Shown: piece by piece, positions 1 through 8,939 of the stretch
Layout of the letters: the number at the start of each line of letters is the position of its first letter
Position numbering within the stretch: the first letter of the stretch is position 1
NCBI GenBank assembly: GCA_009694735.1
Contig: SHUG01000007.1
Coordinates: 1 to 50,597, forward strand
Origin: Acidobacteriota bacterium
GTDB taxonomy: Bacteria > Acidobacteriota > Vicinamibacteria > Vicinamibacterales > UBA2999
Reading direction: 5' to 3'
DNA: 50,597 nucleotides
Notes under the pieces: generated by a model
What the model was told of the DNA's origin: nothing
Databases searched by the model: none
The model's input: only the letters and a program-made list of their open reading frames with translations
Program-made: the position numbers and the translations under genes

Positions 1-1
1 C

Positions 2-616
2 AACGTCACCGTGATTGTCGCCGACGTCCTGGCCCTGGACCTGGCGGCGGTGCTGTCGGAGTGGCTTGGTGAACCGCCGGCTCCCGGCCAGGCGGTCCGG
101 GTGGTCGGTAACCTCCCGTACAACATCTCCTCCCCTATCCTGTTTTCGCTGCTCGAATTGGCGGCGGCCACTGGCGGCCTGCGCGATGCCATCTTGATGC
201 TGCAGAAGGAAGTGGCCGATCGATTGGTGGCCAAGGTCGGGACTGGCGACTACGGCGTGCTGACGATCCTGACCGCGGTGCACGCCGACGTCACGCGATT
301 GCTGTCGTTGCCTCCGGGAGCCTTCCGGCCGGCGCCCCAGGTGCATTCGGCGGTGGTCAGGCTCTCATTCAGGCCGCCGGCGGTGGAGATTGCCGACATG
401 GCCGGGTTCGTGCGAATGGTGCGGACCATGTTCACCCAGCGCCGCAAGACGCTGTCGAATGCGCTCAAGCCGTTTGGCGCCGAACGGTCGATCGCGCCTG
501 GCGAGGCGCTCGCCGCCGCCGGGGTCGACGGCCGGCGCCGTCCAGAGACTCTCGAGATGGCCGAGTTGGCGGCCCTGTTCCGCGCCTTCCACGGCCACGG
601 ATTAAGCGCAGATTAG
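2..616 (+). CDS. rsmA: 16S rRNA adenine dimethyltransferase, 5' truncated by window
   Basis: C-terminal 204 residues of the SAM-dependent enzyme that dimethylates two adjacent adenines near the 3' end of 16S rRNA (KsgA/RsmA). The reading frame is open from base 2, so the gene begins before the window; the family is about 260-280 residues, so some 60-70 residues with the glycine-rich SAM loop are missing. The visible part has the motif IV signature NLPYNIS at visible residues 37-43, followed by the conserved mid-region and the small helical C-terminal domain (TQRRKTLSNAL). It is followed by a 183-base gap and then rnj in the same direction. Confidence is high because the NLPY motif and the C-terminal domain both match. 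Confidence 0.93.
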   Translation, partial: NVTVIVADVLALDLAAVLSEWLGEPPAPGQAVRVVGNLPYNISSPILFSLLELAAATGGLRDAILMLQKEVADRLVAKVGTGDYGVLTILTAVHADVTRLLSLPPGAFRPAPQVHSAVVRLSFRPPAVEIADMAGFVRMVRTMFTQRRKTLSNALKPFGAERSIAPGEALAAAGVDGRRRPETLEMAELAALFRAFHGHGLSAD

Positions 617-767
617 ACACAGACAATCTAGAACCCACCGAGCCGGAAGTTGAAGCTGTGCTATAGTTTCCGACCAAACCCGCCTCGTTTTACAGGCGCT
701 CCCAGCGGCCTGAACAGGTGACCTTGTCGACTCGCCAGAGTCCACGGTGACCTAGTTAGTTTTCCCT

Positions 768-785
768 GGGCGTGTAATCACGCCC
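768..785 (+). other. hairpin in the leader of rnj
   Basis: Perfect 7-bp stem GGGCGTG / CACGCCC with the loop TAAT, ending 14 bases before the rnj start codon. There is no T-run, so it is not an intrinsic terminator. A structure this close to the start could influence translation or processing of the RNase J message; that role is inference only. Confidence 0.35.
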
Positions 786-799
786 GGCTGGGATATCGC

Positions 800-2491
800 A
801 TGAGTGAGTCTTCGCCCACGGCTTCGGCCGTGGCGCTTGCAGTCGACGTGGTGCCGCTTGGCGGCCTCGGCGAGTTCGGCCTCAACATGATGGCCATCTC
901 GTGTGGAGATACCACCATCGTTGTCGACGCCGGTGCGATGTTCCCGGAAGCCGACCAGCTCGGCGTGGACTTGATCGTGCCCGACCTGGCCTACCTCGAA
1001 AGCCGCAAGGGCCAGGTCAAGGCGCTCGTCCTGACGCACGGCCACGAGGATCACATCGGCGCGGTGCCCTACGTGCTCCCCCATCTCGACGGACCGATCT
1101 ACGGCACGCCGCTGACGCTGGCTTTTGTCGGCAAGAAGCTGGAAGAGCACGGGCTCGACCCCAAGACCATCGAAGTGCGGCCCCGTGACGTGATCGAGAT
1201 TGGCCCGTTCACGCTGGAGTTCATTCGCGTCACGCACAGCATGCCCGACTGCGTGGGCATTGCCATTCGCACGCCGCAGGGCGTGATCCTGCACACCGGC
1301 GACTTCAAGGTCGACCAGACGCCGATGGACGGTGAAGCGTTCGACCTGCATCGCTTCGCGCAGCTCGGGGCGGAAGGCGTGCTCGCCATGTTCTGCGACA
1401 GCACGAACATCGATCGGCGCGGCTACACCGGGTCAGAGATGGACGTCGAAGACGGCTTTGAAGAGATCTTCACCAGCACCGAGGGGAAGATCGTGGTCGC
1501 CACGTTCTCGTCGAGCCTCTACCGGCTGCAGATCGTGGCCGACCTGGCGGCGCAGTTCAACCGCAAGGTGGCGTTTGTCGGCCGCGGCATGAACGAGAAC
1601 TCGGTGATTGCCCAGCGCCTGGGCCATCTGCACCTGCAGTCGGGCGTGGCCATCAAGGACAGCGATGTGCCGATTTTCCCCGCCCAGGATGTGGTCTGCC
1701 TGGTGACCGGGTCGCAGGGGGAAGCCAACGCCGCGCTGTCGCGCATTGCCATCAACGATCACCGTCACGTGAAGCTGGTCGAGGGCGATCGCGTGGTGAT
1801 CTCGGCGCGTGCCATTCCCGGGAACGAAAAGGCCATCGGCCGGGTGCTGAACCACATCGCCCGCCGCGGCGTGGACGTCGTCACTGAGTCCAGCAAGCAC
1901 GTGCACGTCTCGGGACACGGCTCCGAGGAAGAGCTCAAGTTGGTGTTGTCGCTGGTGCGGCCGAAGTACTTCGTGCCGATTCACGGTGAGTTCCGCCAGC
2001 TCGCCCGCCACGCCAAGGTGGCGAAGTTCGTCACCCGCGGCTTGCCGACCGCGGTGGAGGTGCTGACGGTGGAGGACGGTGACGTGCTGCGCTTCGACGC
2101 CGAGGGTGGGCGCATCGTCGACAAGGCACCGTCGGGCCGCGTGCTGATCGACGGCACGCGCGTCGGCGAGGTGGACGACGAAGTGCTGCGAGACCGCCGT
2201 CACATTGCCATCGACGGCATCATCATGCCGGTCGTGGCGATCAACGCCCGGACCGGCATCATCGAAGGCGTGCCGGAACTGGTGGCGCGCGGGTTTGTCA
2301 GCGACGAGAGTACCGCCGACATGCTGATCGAGGGCGCGCGCGTGGTCGCGACCGCGATCGCCGAATGCAGCGTTGAGGAGCGGACCGACCCCGGCTTGAT
2401 GAAAGAACGCCTTCGCACGGAAGTGCGGCGGTTCCTGAAGAAACGAACCGGCCGGCGGCCGATGGTGCTGCCGGTGGTGATTGAGATTTGA
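800..2491 (+). CDS. rnj: ribonuclease J
   Basis: 563-residue metallo-beta-lactamase/beta-CASP ribonuclease, with 5'-3' exonuclease and endonuclease roles in mRNA decay and rRNA maturation. Zinc ligands are seen in HGHEDH (H80, H82, D84, H85) and HTGDF (about residue 165). The beta-CASP domain follows (SSSLYRLQ, then TGSQGE), then VHVSGHGS and FVPIHGEFRQL, which are typical RNase J motifs, and a C-terminal domain ending in a basic RRFLKKRTGRRP stretch. Full family length. The ATG at 800 has no strong Shine-Dalgarno and a small hairpin just upstream. ftsK starts 12 bases downstream, so the two are probably co-transcribed. RNase J rather than RNase E is consistent with a non-proteobacterial Gram-negative. 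Confidence 0.95.
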   Translation: MSESSPTASAVALAVDVVPLGGLGEFGLNMMAISCGDTTIVVDAGAMFPEADQLGVDLIVPDLAYLESRKGQVKALVLTHGHEDHIGAVPYVLPHLDGPIYGTPLTLAFVGKKLEEHGLDPKTIEVRPRDVIEIGPFTLEFIRVTHSMPDCVGIAIRTPQGVILHTGDFKVDQTPMDGEAFDLHRFAQLGAEGVLAMFCDSTNIDRRGYTGSEMDVEDGFEEIFTSTEGKIVVATFSSSLYRLQIVADLAAQFNRKVAFVGRGMNENSVIAQRLGHLHLQSGVAIKDSDVPIFPAQDVVCLVTGSQGEANAALSRIAINDHRHVKLVEGDRVVISARAIPGNEKAIGRVLNHIARRGVDVVTESSKHVHVSGHGSEEELKLVLSLVRPKYFVPIHGEFRQLARHAKVAKFVTRGLPTAVEVLTVEDGDVLRFDAEGGRIVDKAPSGRVLIDGTRVGEVDDEVLRDRRHIAIDGIIMPVVAINARTGIIEGVPELVARGFVSDESTADMLIEGARVVATAIAECSVEERTDPGLMKERLRTEVRRFLKKRTGRRPMVLPVVIEI

Positions 2492-2503
2492 GGAGAGACT
2501 CAG

Positions 2504-4840
2504 GTGGCTGCATCCGGTTCCGCCCTATCGCGCCGCGTCAGTGAGGTGGTTGGCGTCGCGCTGTTCGCGGTGACGCTGATCTGGCTGATCGCGCTGGCGA
2601 CCTACGACCCGAACGACCCGGTCTGGTTCTTCAGCACCGGGATGCACGACGTGCCGGCGAATTTCGCCGGCCGCGTGGGCGCGTTCCTCGGCGAGCTGTC
2701 GTTCCAGTTGCTGGGCTACGCGTCATACCTGCTGCCGGCGGTGGTCGCCGTGGCGGGCTGGCGTTACTTCTGGTGCACCAAGATCGACGCCGCCTACACC
2801 AAACTCATCGGCGCCGTCATGCTGCTGGCCTGTGGCAGTGCGTTCCTGGGCTTGACGCTTGGCCGCGTCGACTTCGGGCCCCGCCCGTTCCGCGCCGGCG
2901 GCTACCTGGGTGAACGGCTCGGCGGCTTCATGGCCGAGTATCTCAGCCGTACGGGATCGGTGATCGTCATCCTGGCCCTGATCGTCGCCGCCGTCATCGT
3001 CTCCACCCAGGTGTCCTTCGGCCGGCTGTTCAGCGCCGTGTTCACCGCGATGCAGGGGCTGGGCGCGCAGGGCATGGCGTCGTTCCAGCTGTGGCGCGAA
3101 GAGCGCCGCAAGGCGAAGCAGCGGCGTGAAGTGCTCGTCAAGTACGGGAAGAAGGGCAGCGCGCCGACGGTGAAGGCGGACCAGGACTCGGCCGACAAGA
3201 AGCCGGCCAGAATTGAACGGCCGGAAATGGCGGCGACCGTGCGCGAACGCGCCGCGGCGCTGGCGATGGACGCTCAACCGGCCGCCGCCCGCACGCCGCC
3301 GGTGGTCAAGAAAGCCACGCCGAGAACGCCGATGGCGCCGTCCCTGCCGTTGCCGGAACCCGAGCGCAACGTTGAGCGCCGGCTCGGTTCGTACTCCTTG
3401 CCGCCAGTGTCGTTGCTCGATGCGCCGAAGGCCGAGCGCAAGATCGACGAGCGCGAGCTGATGGAATCAGCCCGCCTGCTCGAGGAGAAGTGCCGCGAAT
3501 TTTCGGTCGAAGGTTCGGTGGTGCAGATTCACCCCGGGCCGGTGGTGACGACGTTCGAGTTCAAGCCCGACGCCGGCGTGAAGTATTCGAAGGTGACCAG
3601 CCTGTCCGACGACCTCTGCCTGGCCATGCAGGCGGAGTCGGTGCTGATCGACCGCATTCCCGGGAAGGCCACCGTCGGCATCCAGATTCCGAACCCGAAC
3701 CGCGAAGCGATCTCGCTGCGCGAACTACTGGAATCGGAAAACTACACCCGCTCCACGTCGAAGCTCACGTTCGCGCTCGGCAAGACCATTCACGGTGAGC
3801 CGTTCATGGCCGACCTCGCCACCATGCCTCACTTGCTGATTGCCGGCTCGACCGGCTCGGGCAAGTCGGTCGGGCTCAACGCGATTCTCACCAGCATTCT
3901 CTATCGCGCCACCCCGGACGATGTGCGGATGATCATGGTGGATCCCAAGCGGCTCGAGCTGGGCATGTACGAGGACATCCCGCACCTGATGACGCCGGTG
4001 GTGGTTGAACCGAAGAAGGCGGCGAACGCGTTGCGGTGGGCCGTGCGCGAAATGGAGGAGCGCTACAAGACGCTGGCGGCGTACGGTGTCCGCAACATCG
4101 AACAGTTCAACCGCAATGTGCGCGCGGTGCTCGAGTCGGGCGAAGTGCCCGAAGAGGGCAAGCCCAATCGTCCGCTGCCCTTCATCGTGGTGGTGGTCGA
4201 CGAGCTGGCCGACCTGATGATGGTGGTGGGCAACGAGGTGGAAGAGTCGATCTGCCGGCTGGCGCAGATGGCCCGCGCGGTGGGTATTCACCTGATCCTG
4301 GCCACGCAGCGGCCGTCGGTCGATGTCATCACCGGCCTGATCAAGGCCAACCTGCCCGCCCGCATTTCGTTCCGCGTGTCGTCCAAGATTGACTCGCGCA
4401 CGATTCTCGACAGCAATGGCGCCGAACAGCTGCTCGGCAAGGGCGACATGTTGTTCCTGCCGCCGGCCTCGTCCCGGCACACCCGCTTGCACGGCCCGTA
4501 TATCTCCGAGCAGGAATCGGCCCGCGTCGCCAGCTTCCTGCGCAAGCAGGGCAAGCCGGTGTATGACGAAACCATCACCGAAGAAGCGAAGACCAACAAC
4601 CAGGAGCTGCTGTACGAGAAGGACGAACTCTACGACGAGGCCGCCCGCATCGTGGTGCAGGCCGGCCAGGTCTCGATTTCGTACCTGCAGCGCAAGATGC
4701 GCATCGGCTTCAGCCGCGCCGCGCGCCTGGTGGACATGATGGAGGCCGAGGGCCTGGTGTCACCGGCCACCGGCGGCAAGCCCCGCGAGGTGCTCGTCGG
4801 CCGCGAATACTTCGAGGAAGTGGATGCCCAACTCAGATGA
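2504..4840 (+). CDS. ftsK: DNA translocase FtsK/SpoIIIE
   Basis: 778-residue septal DNA pump that clears chromosome DNA at division. The N-terminal 175 residues hold about four hydrophobic membrane segments. A charged, Ala/Pro-rich linker (about 200-310) is short compared with E. coli FtsK. The motor has Walker A GSTGSGKS at about 448-455 and Walker B VVVVDELADL at about 560-570. The C-terminal winged-helix gamma domain, which reads KOPS-type polarity sequences, is present (YLQRKMRIGFSRAARLVDMME). The start is GTG at 2504, supported by GGAGAG seven bases upstream; the gene lies 12 bases after rnj. The next gene, an amidase that cleaves septal peptidoglycan, overlaps its 3' end, a logical cell-division pairing. 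Confidence 0.95.
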   Translation: MAASGSALSRRVSEVVGVALFAVTLIWLIALATYDPNDPVWFFSTGMHDVPANFAGRVGAFLGELSFQLLGYASYLLPAVVAVAGWRYFWCTKIDAAYTKLIGAVMLLACGSAFLGLTLGRVDFGPRPFRAGGYLGERLGGFMAEYLSRTGSVIVILALIVAAVIVSTQVSFGRLFSAVFTAMQGLGAQGMASFQLWREERRKAKQRREVLVKYGKKGSAPTVKADQDSADKKPARIERPEMAATVRERAAALAMDAQPAAARTPPVVKKATPRTPMAPSLPLPEPERNVERRLGSYSLPPVSLLDAPKAERKIDERELMESARLLEEKCREFSVEGSVVQIHPGPVVTTFEFKPDAGVKYSKVTSLSDDLCLAMQAESVLIDRIPGKATVGIQIPNPNREAISLRELLESENYTRSTSKLTFALGKTIHGEPFMADLATMPHLLIAGSTGSGKSVGLNAILTSILYRATPDDVRMIMVDPKRLELGMYEDIPHLMTPVVVEPKKAANALRWAVREMEERYKTLAAYGVRNIEQFNRNVRAVLESGEVPEEGKPNRPLPFIVVVVDELADLMMVVGNEVEESICRLAQMARAVGIHLILATQRPSVDVITGLIKANLPARISFRVSSKIDSRTILDSNGAEQLLGKGDMLFLPPASSRHTRLHGPYISEQESARVASFLRKQGKPVYDETITEEAKTNNQELLYEKDELYDEAARIVVQAGQVSISYLQRKMRIGFSRAARLVDMMEAEGLVSPATGGKPREVLVGREYFEEVDAQLR

Positions 4841-6599
4841 CCGGGAATCATCAGAGCCGAAGATGACACAGATGACGCCGATTTACTCGCTCGCGCGCGC
4901 GACCGTGGTGGTTGCCATGGTGCTGGTGGTGTCGGCGCCGGCGTTTGCGCAGACGGCGCGCGAGCGCTATCAGTCGGCATCCGTTCGCGACGAGCAGGTG
5001 CGCGTGCTGCTGACGAACACCACCGAGCCGGCGCCGGCGTCCGACGTGAGGTCGCAGGCATCGAAGGTGATGGCCTCGTTCGAATCGCTGGTCCGGCGCT
5101 TCCCCACCAGCGGCTACGCCGACAACGCGTTGTGGCAGGCCGCGAGCCTGGCCGAAGCGGCCTACCTGAAGTTCAACCGTCCCGAGGATCAGGATCGCGC
5201 GGTGCGCCTCTATCGCTGGCTCGTGACCGAGTATCCGGCCAGTTCGCTGGTCAGGCGCGCCAACCAGCAACTGACCACGCTGCTCACCGCGTCGCCCACC
5301 GCGCAGGCCACGCTGACCGGGATTCAGCGCACGGTGCTCCCCGATACCGTTCGGATCACCCTGGAGCTCGACCGCGAAGTCGCGTACCACGAGGAACGCA
5401 TTGCCGGCCCGGCGCGCCTGTTCTTCGATCTCAAGGGTGTGCAGCTCACGCCTGCCCTGATGGACAAGGTCCTGACCTATCCCGGCGATATCGTCAGCAA
5501 GATTCGCGTCGGGCGTCACCCCGAGTCCACGGTCAGGGTGGTGCTGGATCTCGAGCAAGTGTCGCGCTACAGCGTGTTCACGTTGTACAGCCCGTTCCGG
5601 CTTGTGATCGACGCCGAACGTGCGGTGCCTCGCGCGGTTGCGACCCTCACCGCCGTTGTGCCGACGTCGATCGTGCCTGAGTTGCCGCTCGCCGCCGCCC
5701 CGTCACCGACCGAAATCACCAAGCCCACGCCACCGGCCGGCACCCGGATTACCGTCGCTGCCGCCGTCGCCACCGTGCCGAGTGCCCCGCCGCTCTTGTC
5801 CTCGTCGCCAACCTCGCTCGCCGCCGCCCCGCCGCCTTCGCCAACGGCAGCCACCGCGAATGGTACCGGCGGGTTCTCCATGGCCCGTCAGCTTGGCCTG
5901 AGCGTGTCGCGCATCGTGATCGATGCCGGCCACGGTGGTCATGACCCGGGCGTGCTCGGGAAAGGGCTCACCGAAGCGGCGCTGGTGTTGGACCTGGCGC
6001 TGCGACTGGAGAAGTTGCTGCTGAAAGAGCCGGGCGTCGAGGTGGTGTTGACTCGGCGCACCGATGTCTACATTCCACTCGAGGAACGCACCGGCCTCGC
6101 CAACCGCGAGAGCGCCGACATGTTTCTCTCGATCCACGCCAACGCCAGCCGCAATGCCACGGCGAAGGGCATCGAGACCTACTTCTTGAGCTTCGCCTCG
6201 TCGCCCGAAGCCGAGGCGGTGGCGGCGCGCGAGAATTCGGCTTCAGCTCGCGAGATGCACCAGCTGCCCGACATCATCAAGGCGATCGCGCTGAACAACA
6301 AGCTGGATGAGTCCCGCGACCTGGCCCACATGGTGCAGGAGTCGCTGGTGACCTCGTTGCGCAAGAGCAACCAGGAGATCCGCAGCCGGGGCGTCAAGAA
6401 GGCGCCGTTCGTCGTGCTAATCGGCGCCGCGATGCCGAGCGTGCTGGCCGAGATTTCGTTCGTCAGCAACAGGCAGGAGCTGTCGCTCCTGAAGACCGCC
6501 GCCTACAAGCAGAAGATTGCCGAGTCCCTGTTCAACGCGGTGATGCGCTATCGCAAGTCGCTGAAGGGCCAGGCGACGATGGCCTCGCAGGACCGCTAG
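4824..6599 (+). CDS. N-acetylmuramoyl-L-alanine amidase (AMIN + Amidase_3)
   Basis: 591-residue exported zinc amidase that cuts the stem peptide from peptidoglycan, probably at the septum. Order of parts: signal peptide (hydrophobic stretch ending APAFAQ near residue 43); a helical repeat region with TPR/Tol-Pal-like text (about 60-150); an AMIN-like beta domain for envelope targeting (about 150-260); a Pro/Ala/Ser linker (about 270-350); and an Amidase_3 domain starting IVIDAGHGGHDPG with the first zinc His, then SIHANAS and the catalytic Glu in VLAEISFVSN. The start at 4824 overlaps ftsK by 17 bases and has GAGGAAG upstream; an ATG at 4863 would give a neater signal peptide but lacks a ribosome site. 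The TPR plus AMIN plus Amidase_3 layout differs from short AmiC. Confidence 0.9.
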   Translation: MPNSDDRESSEPKMTQMTPIYSLARATVVVAMVLVVSAPAFAQTARERYQSASVRDEQVRVLLTNTTEPAPASDVRSQASKVMASFESLVRRFPTSGYADNALWQAASLAEAAYLKFNRPEDQDRAVRLYRWLVTEYPASSLVRRANQQLTTLLTASPTAQATLTGIQRTVLPDTVRITLELDREVAYHEERIAGPARLFFDLKGVQLTPALMDKVLTYPGDIVSKIRVGRHPESTVRVVLDLEQVSRYSVFTLYSPFRLVIDAERAVPRAVATLTAVVPTSIVPELPLAAAPSPTEITKPTPPAGTRITVAAAVATVPSAPPLLSSSPTSLAAAPPPSPTAATANGTGGFSMARQLGLSVSRIVIDAGHGGHDPGVLGKGLTEAALVLDLALRLEKLLLKEPGVEVVLTRRTDVYIPLEERTGLANRESADMFLSIHANASRNATAKGIETYFLSFASSPEAEAVAARENSASAREMHQLPDIIKAIALNNKLDESRDLAHMVQESLVTSLRKSNQEIRSRGVKKAPFVVLIGAAMPSVLAEISFVSNRQELSLLKTAAYKQKIAESLFNAVMRYRKSLKGQATMASQDR

Positions 6600-6600
6600 G

Positions 6601-6642
6601 CCACAGATTCCACAGCCACAGATTCCACCGATTTACACCGAT
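6601..6642. repeat. short tandem CCACAGATTCCAC repeat
   Basis: The 13-mer CCACAGATTCCAC occurs at 6601-6613 and 6616-6628, followed by a related partial copy (CCGATTTACACCGAT). It lies between the stop codons of two convergent genes. No hairpin plus T-run is visible. It looks like low-complexity intergenic filler; a similar text (GCGCAGATTAGACACAGA) follows rsmA at about 606-623. Confidence 0.5.
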
Positions 6643-6649
6643 CAAACGG

Positions 6650-6814
6650 CTAGACGCGGAATAGGTTGTGCTGGTTGCCGCGCGCTTCGATGATGGTGAT
6701 CGGACGCCGGGATCGGTACCAGATGTAGAGCGCGCCGGCGAGCAGCCCGGCCACCACCGCCGCCATCATGATGACGCCGATGAGGCCAAACGCCGCCACC
6801 GAGACGTCAATCAT
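6650..6814 (-). CDS. small single-pass membrane protein
   Basis: Predicted 54-residue protein starting MIDVSVAAFG, with one long hydrophobic helix (about residues 9-33) followed by a basic YRSRRP stretch and a polar tail ending NLFRV. This pattern predicts an inner-membrane anchor with a cytoplasmic C-terminus. An ATG at 6814 is chosen because AAGGA lies about eight bases upstream; a GTG at 6892 would add 26 residues but has only a weak site. It follows pepA on the same strand, with a palindromic repeat in between. No family is recognised and the function is unknown. It could also be a chance open frame, but the helix plus ribosome site favour a real gene. Confidence 0.55.
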   Translation of the reverse strand: MIDVSVAAFGLIGVIMMAAVVAGLLAGALYIWYRSRRPITIIEARGNQHNLFRV

Positions 6815-6902
6815 GCCGAGTTCCTTCGCCGGTTCGTCCGTGACAATCTGGACGATGGTGACGGTCGGCGTAGCCGCCTGAGGTTCCTGCACTTCTTGAT
6901 TA

Positions 6903-6925
6903 TCCGCCTAAAGGCGGACTCCACA
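6903..6925 (+). repeat. CTAAAG palindromic repeat, copy A
   Basis: TCCGCCTAAAGGCGGA forms a 7-bp perfect stem around AA and is followed by CTCCACA. It lies just downstream of the pepA stop (on -). The same layout, CTAAAG centre, GC arms and a CYCYAC tail, recurs at 9957, 13251, 13294 and 44837. Confidence 0.65.
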
Positions 6926-6930
6926 CGTGT

Positions 6931-8436
6931 TTAGACACCGGGAAAGCCGCTGCGGGCCACATCGATCAGCGTGCGAATCATGGTGCCGGTCGCGCCCTTG
7001 GGCTGCCACGGCTTGCTTTCTTCGGCCCACGCGGTGCCGGCGATGTCGAGATGCGCCCAGGCGCCGTCGCCGGCAAACTCCTTGAGGAACATGGCGGCGG
7101 TGATCGAACCCGCCGGCCGGCCAGGGCTGTTCACCATATCGGCAATTTCACTCTTCAGCTGCTCGCGATATTCCTCGAACAGCGGCAGTGGCCACACTTT
7201 CTCGCCGGCCTGTGCCGCGGCGTTGCGAATGTGGGTCACCCAGGGTTCCGGGGTGCCAAACAGTCCGGTGGTGGTCTTGCCGAGCGCAACGACCACGGCC
7301 CCAGTGAGGGTGGCGACGTCGATGACATGCGTGGCGCCGAGCTGGCGCGCGTACCAGAGCGCGTCGCCGAGAATCAGGCGTCCCTCGGCATCGGTGTTAT
7401 TCACTTCGACGGTGAGACCCGAGGCGGCGCGCAAAATGTCGCCGGGCTTGATGGCCTTGCCGCCCGGCATGTTCTCGGTCATTGGGACAATCGCCATGGC
7501 GCGAAGCGGCAGCTTCTGCAGCGCGATCGATCGCAGCGCGGCGACGACGGTGGCGCCGCCGGCCATGTCGTCTTTCATCCGTTCCATGCCGTCGGCCGGT
7601 TTCAGCGAGATGCCACCGGTGTCGAACGTGACGCCCTTGCCGACCAGGGCCAGCGTCTGTCCTGCCGGCGCGCCGGCCGGTTCGTAGCGCAGCACCAGCA
7701 GCCGTGGCGGCTCGACGCTGCCCCGCGCAACCCCGAGCAACATGCCCATGCCGAGCGACTCGATGGCCCGCTCATCCAGCACTTCGGCCGTGATCCCTGG
7801 CACCGAGGCCAGGTTCTGGGCGCGCTCCGCGAGCATCCGCGGCGTGAGAAAGTTGCCCGGCTCGTTGATCAGCACGCGCGCGGCGTTGATCGACTCACCC
7901 GTGGCGCGGCCGGTCGCGGCGGCGGCGGCCGCGTCGGGCCCGGTCAGGATGATCGCCTGCTTGATGAAGAACTGGCGATCGTTCTTGCTCTTGTGGACGC
8001 CGTTGTCGAAGTTGGCGAAGGTCACGCCTTCGGCAATCAGCTCCACGCGTGCGGTGGTCGACAGCGTGCCGGGCTCGACATCGGCCCACGCCAGGCGGCT
8101 GTGGCGCTGACAGCGCGCGGCTTGTGCGGCCGTCACGGCCATGCGCCGCATGCGCTCGGCGTCGATCTCGGCGCGTGGACCGCCGCCAATAAACACCACG
8201 CGCGTGGCGCGCCAGTCCTTGCCGGGCGTGCGCGGCACGTAGATTTCGCAGGCCTTGGCGCGGAACTCGCCCCGTTCGAGGGCCGACCCGAGGTCGCCAC
8301 CAAACACGGAGTCATACGCGCCCACGGCCGACGCGGTGTGATCCTGGGCGATCGGGATAATGATGAGGTCGACGTCGGCGGCGCCGAGGGCGGCACTGCT
8401 CACGGACAGGCGAGGCACTTCGTAGGAGACGTGCAT
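6931..8436 (-). CDS. pepA: leucyl aminopeptidase (M17)
   Basis: 501-residue cytosolic two-zinc aminopeptidase that removes N-terminal residues from peptides. The C-terminal catalytic domain carries GKGVTFDTGG (about residues 262-271) and the family signature NTDAEGRL (about 345-352), which supply the metal-binding Asp and Glu and the catalytic Arg. The N-terminal macro-like domain is less conserved, as usual. Length fits the family (about 480-510). ATG at 8436; a divergent small secreted-protein gene starts 46 bases away. A 625-residue open frame on the opposite strand is a GC-rich shadow, not a gene. Confidence 0.95.
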   Translation of the reverse strand: MHVSYEVPRLSVSSAALGAADVDLIIIPIAQDHTASAVGAYDSVFGGDLGSALERGEFRAKACEIYVPRTPGKDWRATRVVFIGGGPRAEIDAERMRRMAVTAAQAARCQRHSRLAWADVEPGTLSTTARVELIAEGVTFANFDNGVHKSKNDRQFFIKQAIILTGPDAAAAAATGRATGESINAARVLINEPGNFLTPRMLAERAQNLASVPGITAEVLDERAIESLGMGMLLGVARGSVEPPRLLVLRYEPAGAPAGQTLALVGKGVTFDTGGISLKPADGMERMKDDMAGGATVVAALRSIALQKLPLRAMAIVPMTENMPGGKAIKPGDILRAASGLTVEVNNTDAEGRLILGDALWYARQLGATHVIDVATLTGAVVVALGKTTTGLFGTPEPWVTHIRNAAAQAGEKVWPLPLFEEYREQLKSEIADMVNSPGRPAGSITAAMFLKEFAGDGAWAHLDIAGTAWAEESKPWQPKGATGTMIRTLIDVARSGFPGV

Positions 8437-8481
8437 GTTGGGTTAGAATTCCTTTGCGCCCCGCCCGCGGGGGACCTTGCC

Positions 8482-8928
8482 ATGCAACTACATACAGGCG
8501 TCGCCCAGGTCGCAATCCTGGCGTTCAGCGCTCTACTTGTCATCCCGAACGCCTTGCAGGCCCGTGCGCAAGGCGCCAAGAAAAATCCTAGCTTATCACT
8601 CAAGGCGACGCCGGCCGTTTCGTTCGCGCCGGCCCGGATTGTCGTGGTCGCCGAGGTGAAGGGTGGGGCCGAGGACAACGAAGAGTTCTATTGCCCGACC
8701 GTCGAATGGGAGTGGGGCGACTTCACGACCTCGACGGCCGAGGCGGACTGTGATCCCTACGAGTCGGGCAAGAGCCAGATCAAGCGCCGCTACACCGTGG
8801 AGCACCAGTTCAAGAATCCAGGCTCGTTCCGCATTCGCCTGTTGCTCAAGAAAGGCAATAAGGCGATTGCCACCGCGAACGCCCTGGTGCAAGTACGCCC
8901 TGGCCTCGGTTATCCCGGCGGCCACTAG
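8482..8928 (+). CDS. secreted single PKD-like domain protein
   Basis: 148-residue protein with a clear signal peptide (hydrophobic residues about 8-24, ending ALQARAQ). The mature part resembles one PKD/Ig-like beta domain: VEWEWGDFT matches the WxWGD turn and HQFKNPGSFRIRL matches the HxYxxPGxYxVxL strand pair. Two cysteines (in FYCPT and EADCD) could form a disulphide. The start is the ATG at 8482, where the signal peptide begins; the frame is open far upstream, antisense to pepA, but that part is a shadow. It stands alone between divergent and convergent genes. A structural or adhesion role in the envelope is likely but not shown. Confidence 0.75.
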   Translation: MQLHTGVAQVAILAFSALLVIPNALQARAQGAKKNPSLSLKATPAVSFAPARIVVVAEVKGGAEDNEEFYCPTVEWEWGDFTTSTAEADCDPYESGKSQIKRRYTVEHQFKNPGSFRIRLLLKKGNKAIATANALVQVRPGLGYPGGH

Positions 8929-8939
8929 CGGGTAACAGG

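Noticed and set aside
7051-8481. Long + frame (625 residues) across pepA
   Set aside because: Antisense shadow in GC-rich DNA; pepA on - has all family motifs. Only the part from 8482 with the signal peptide is real.
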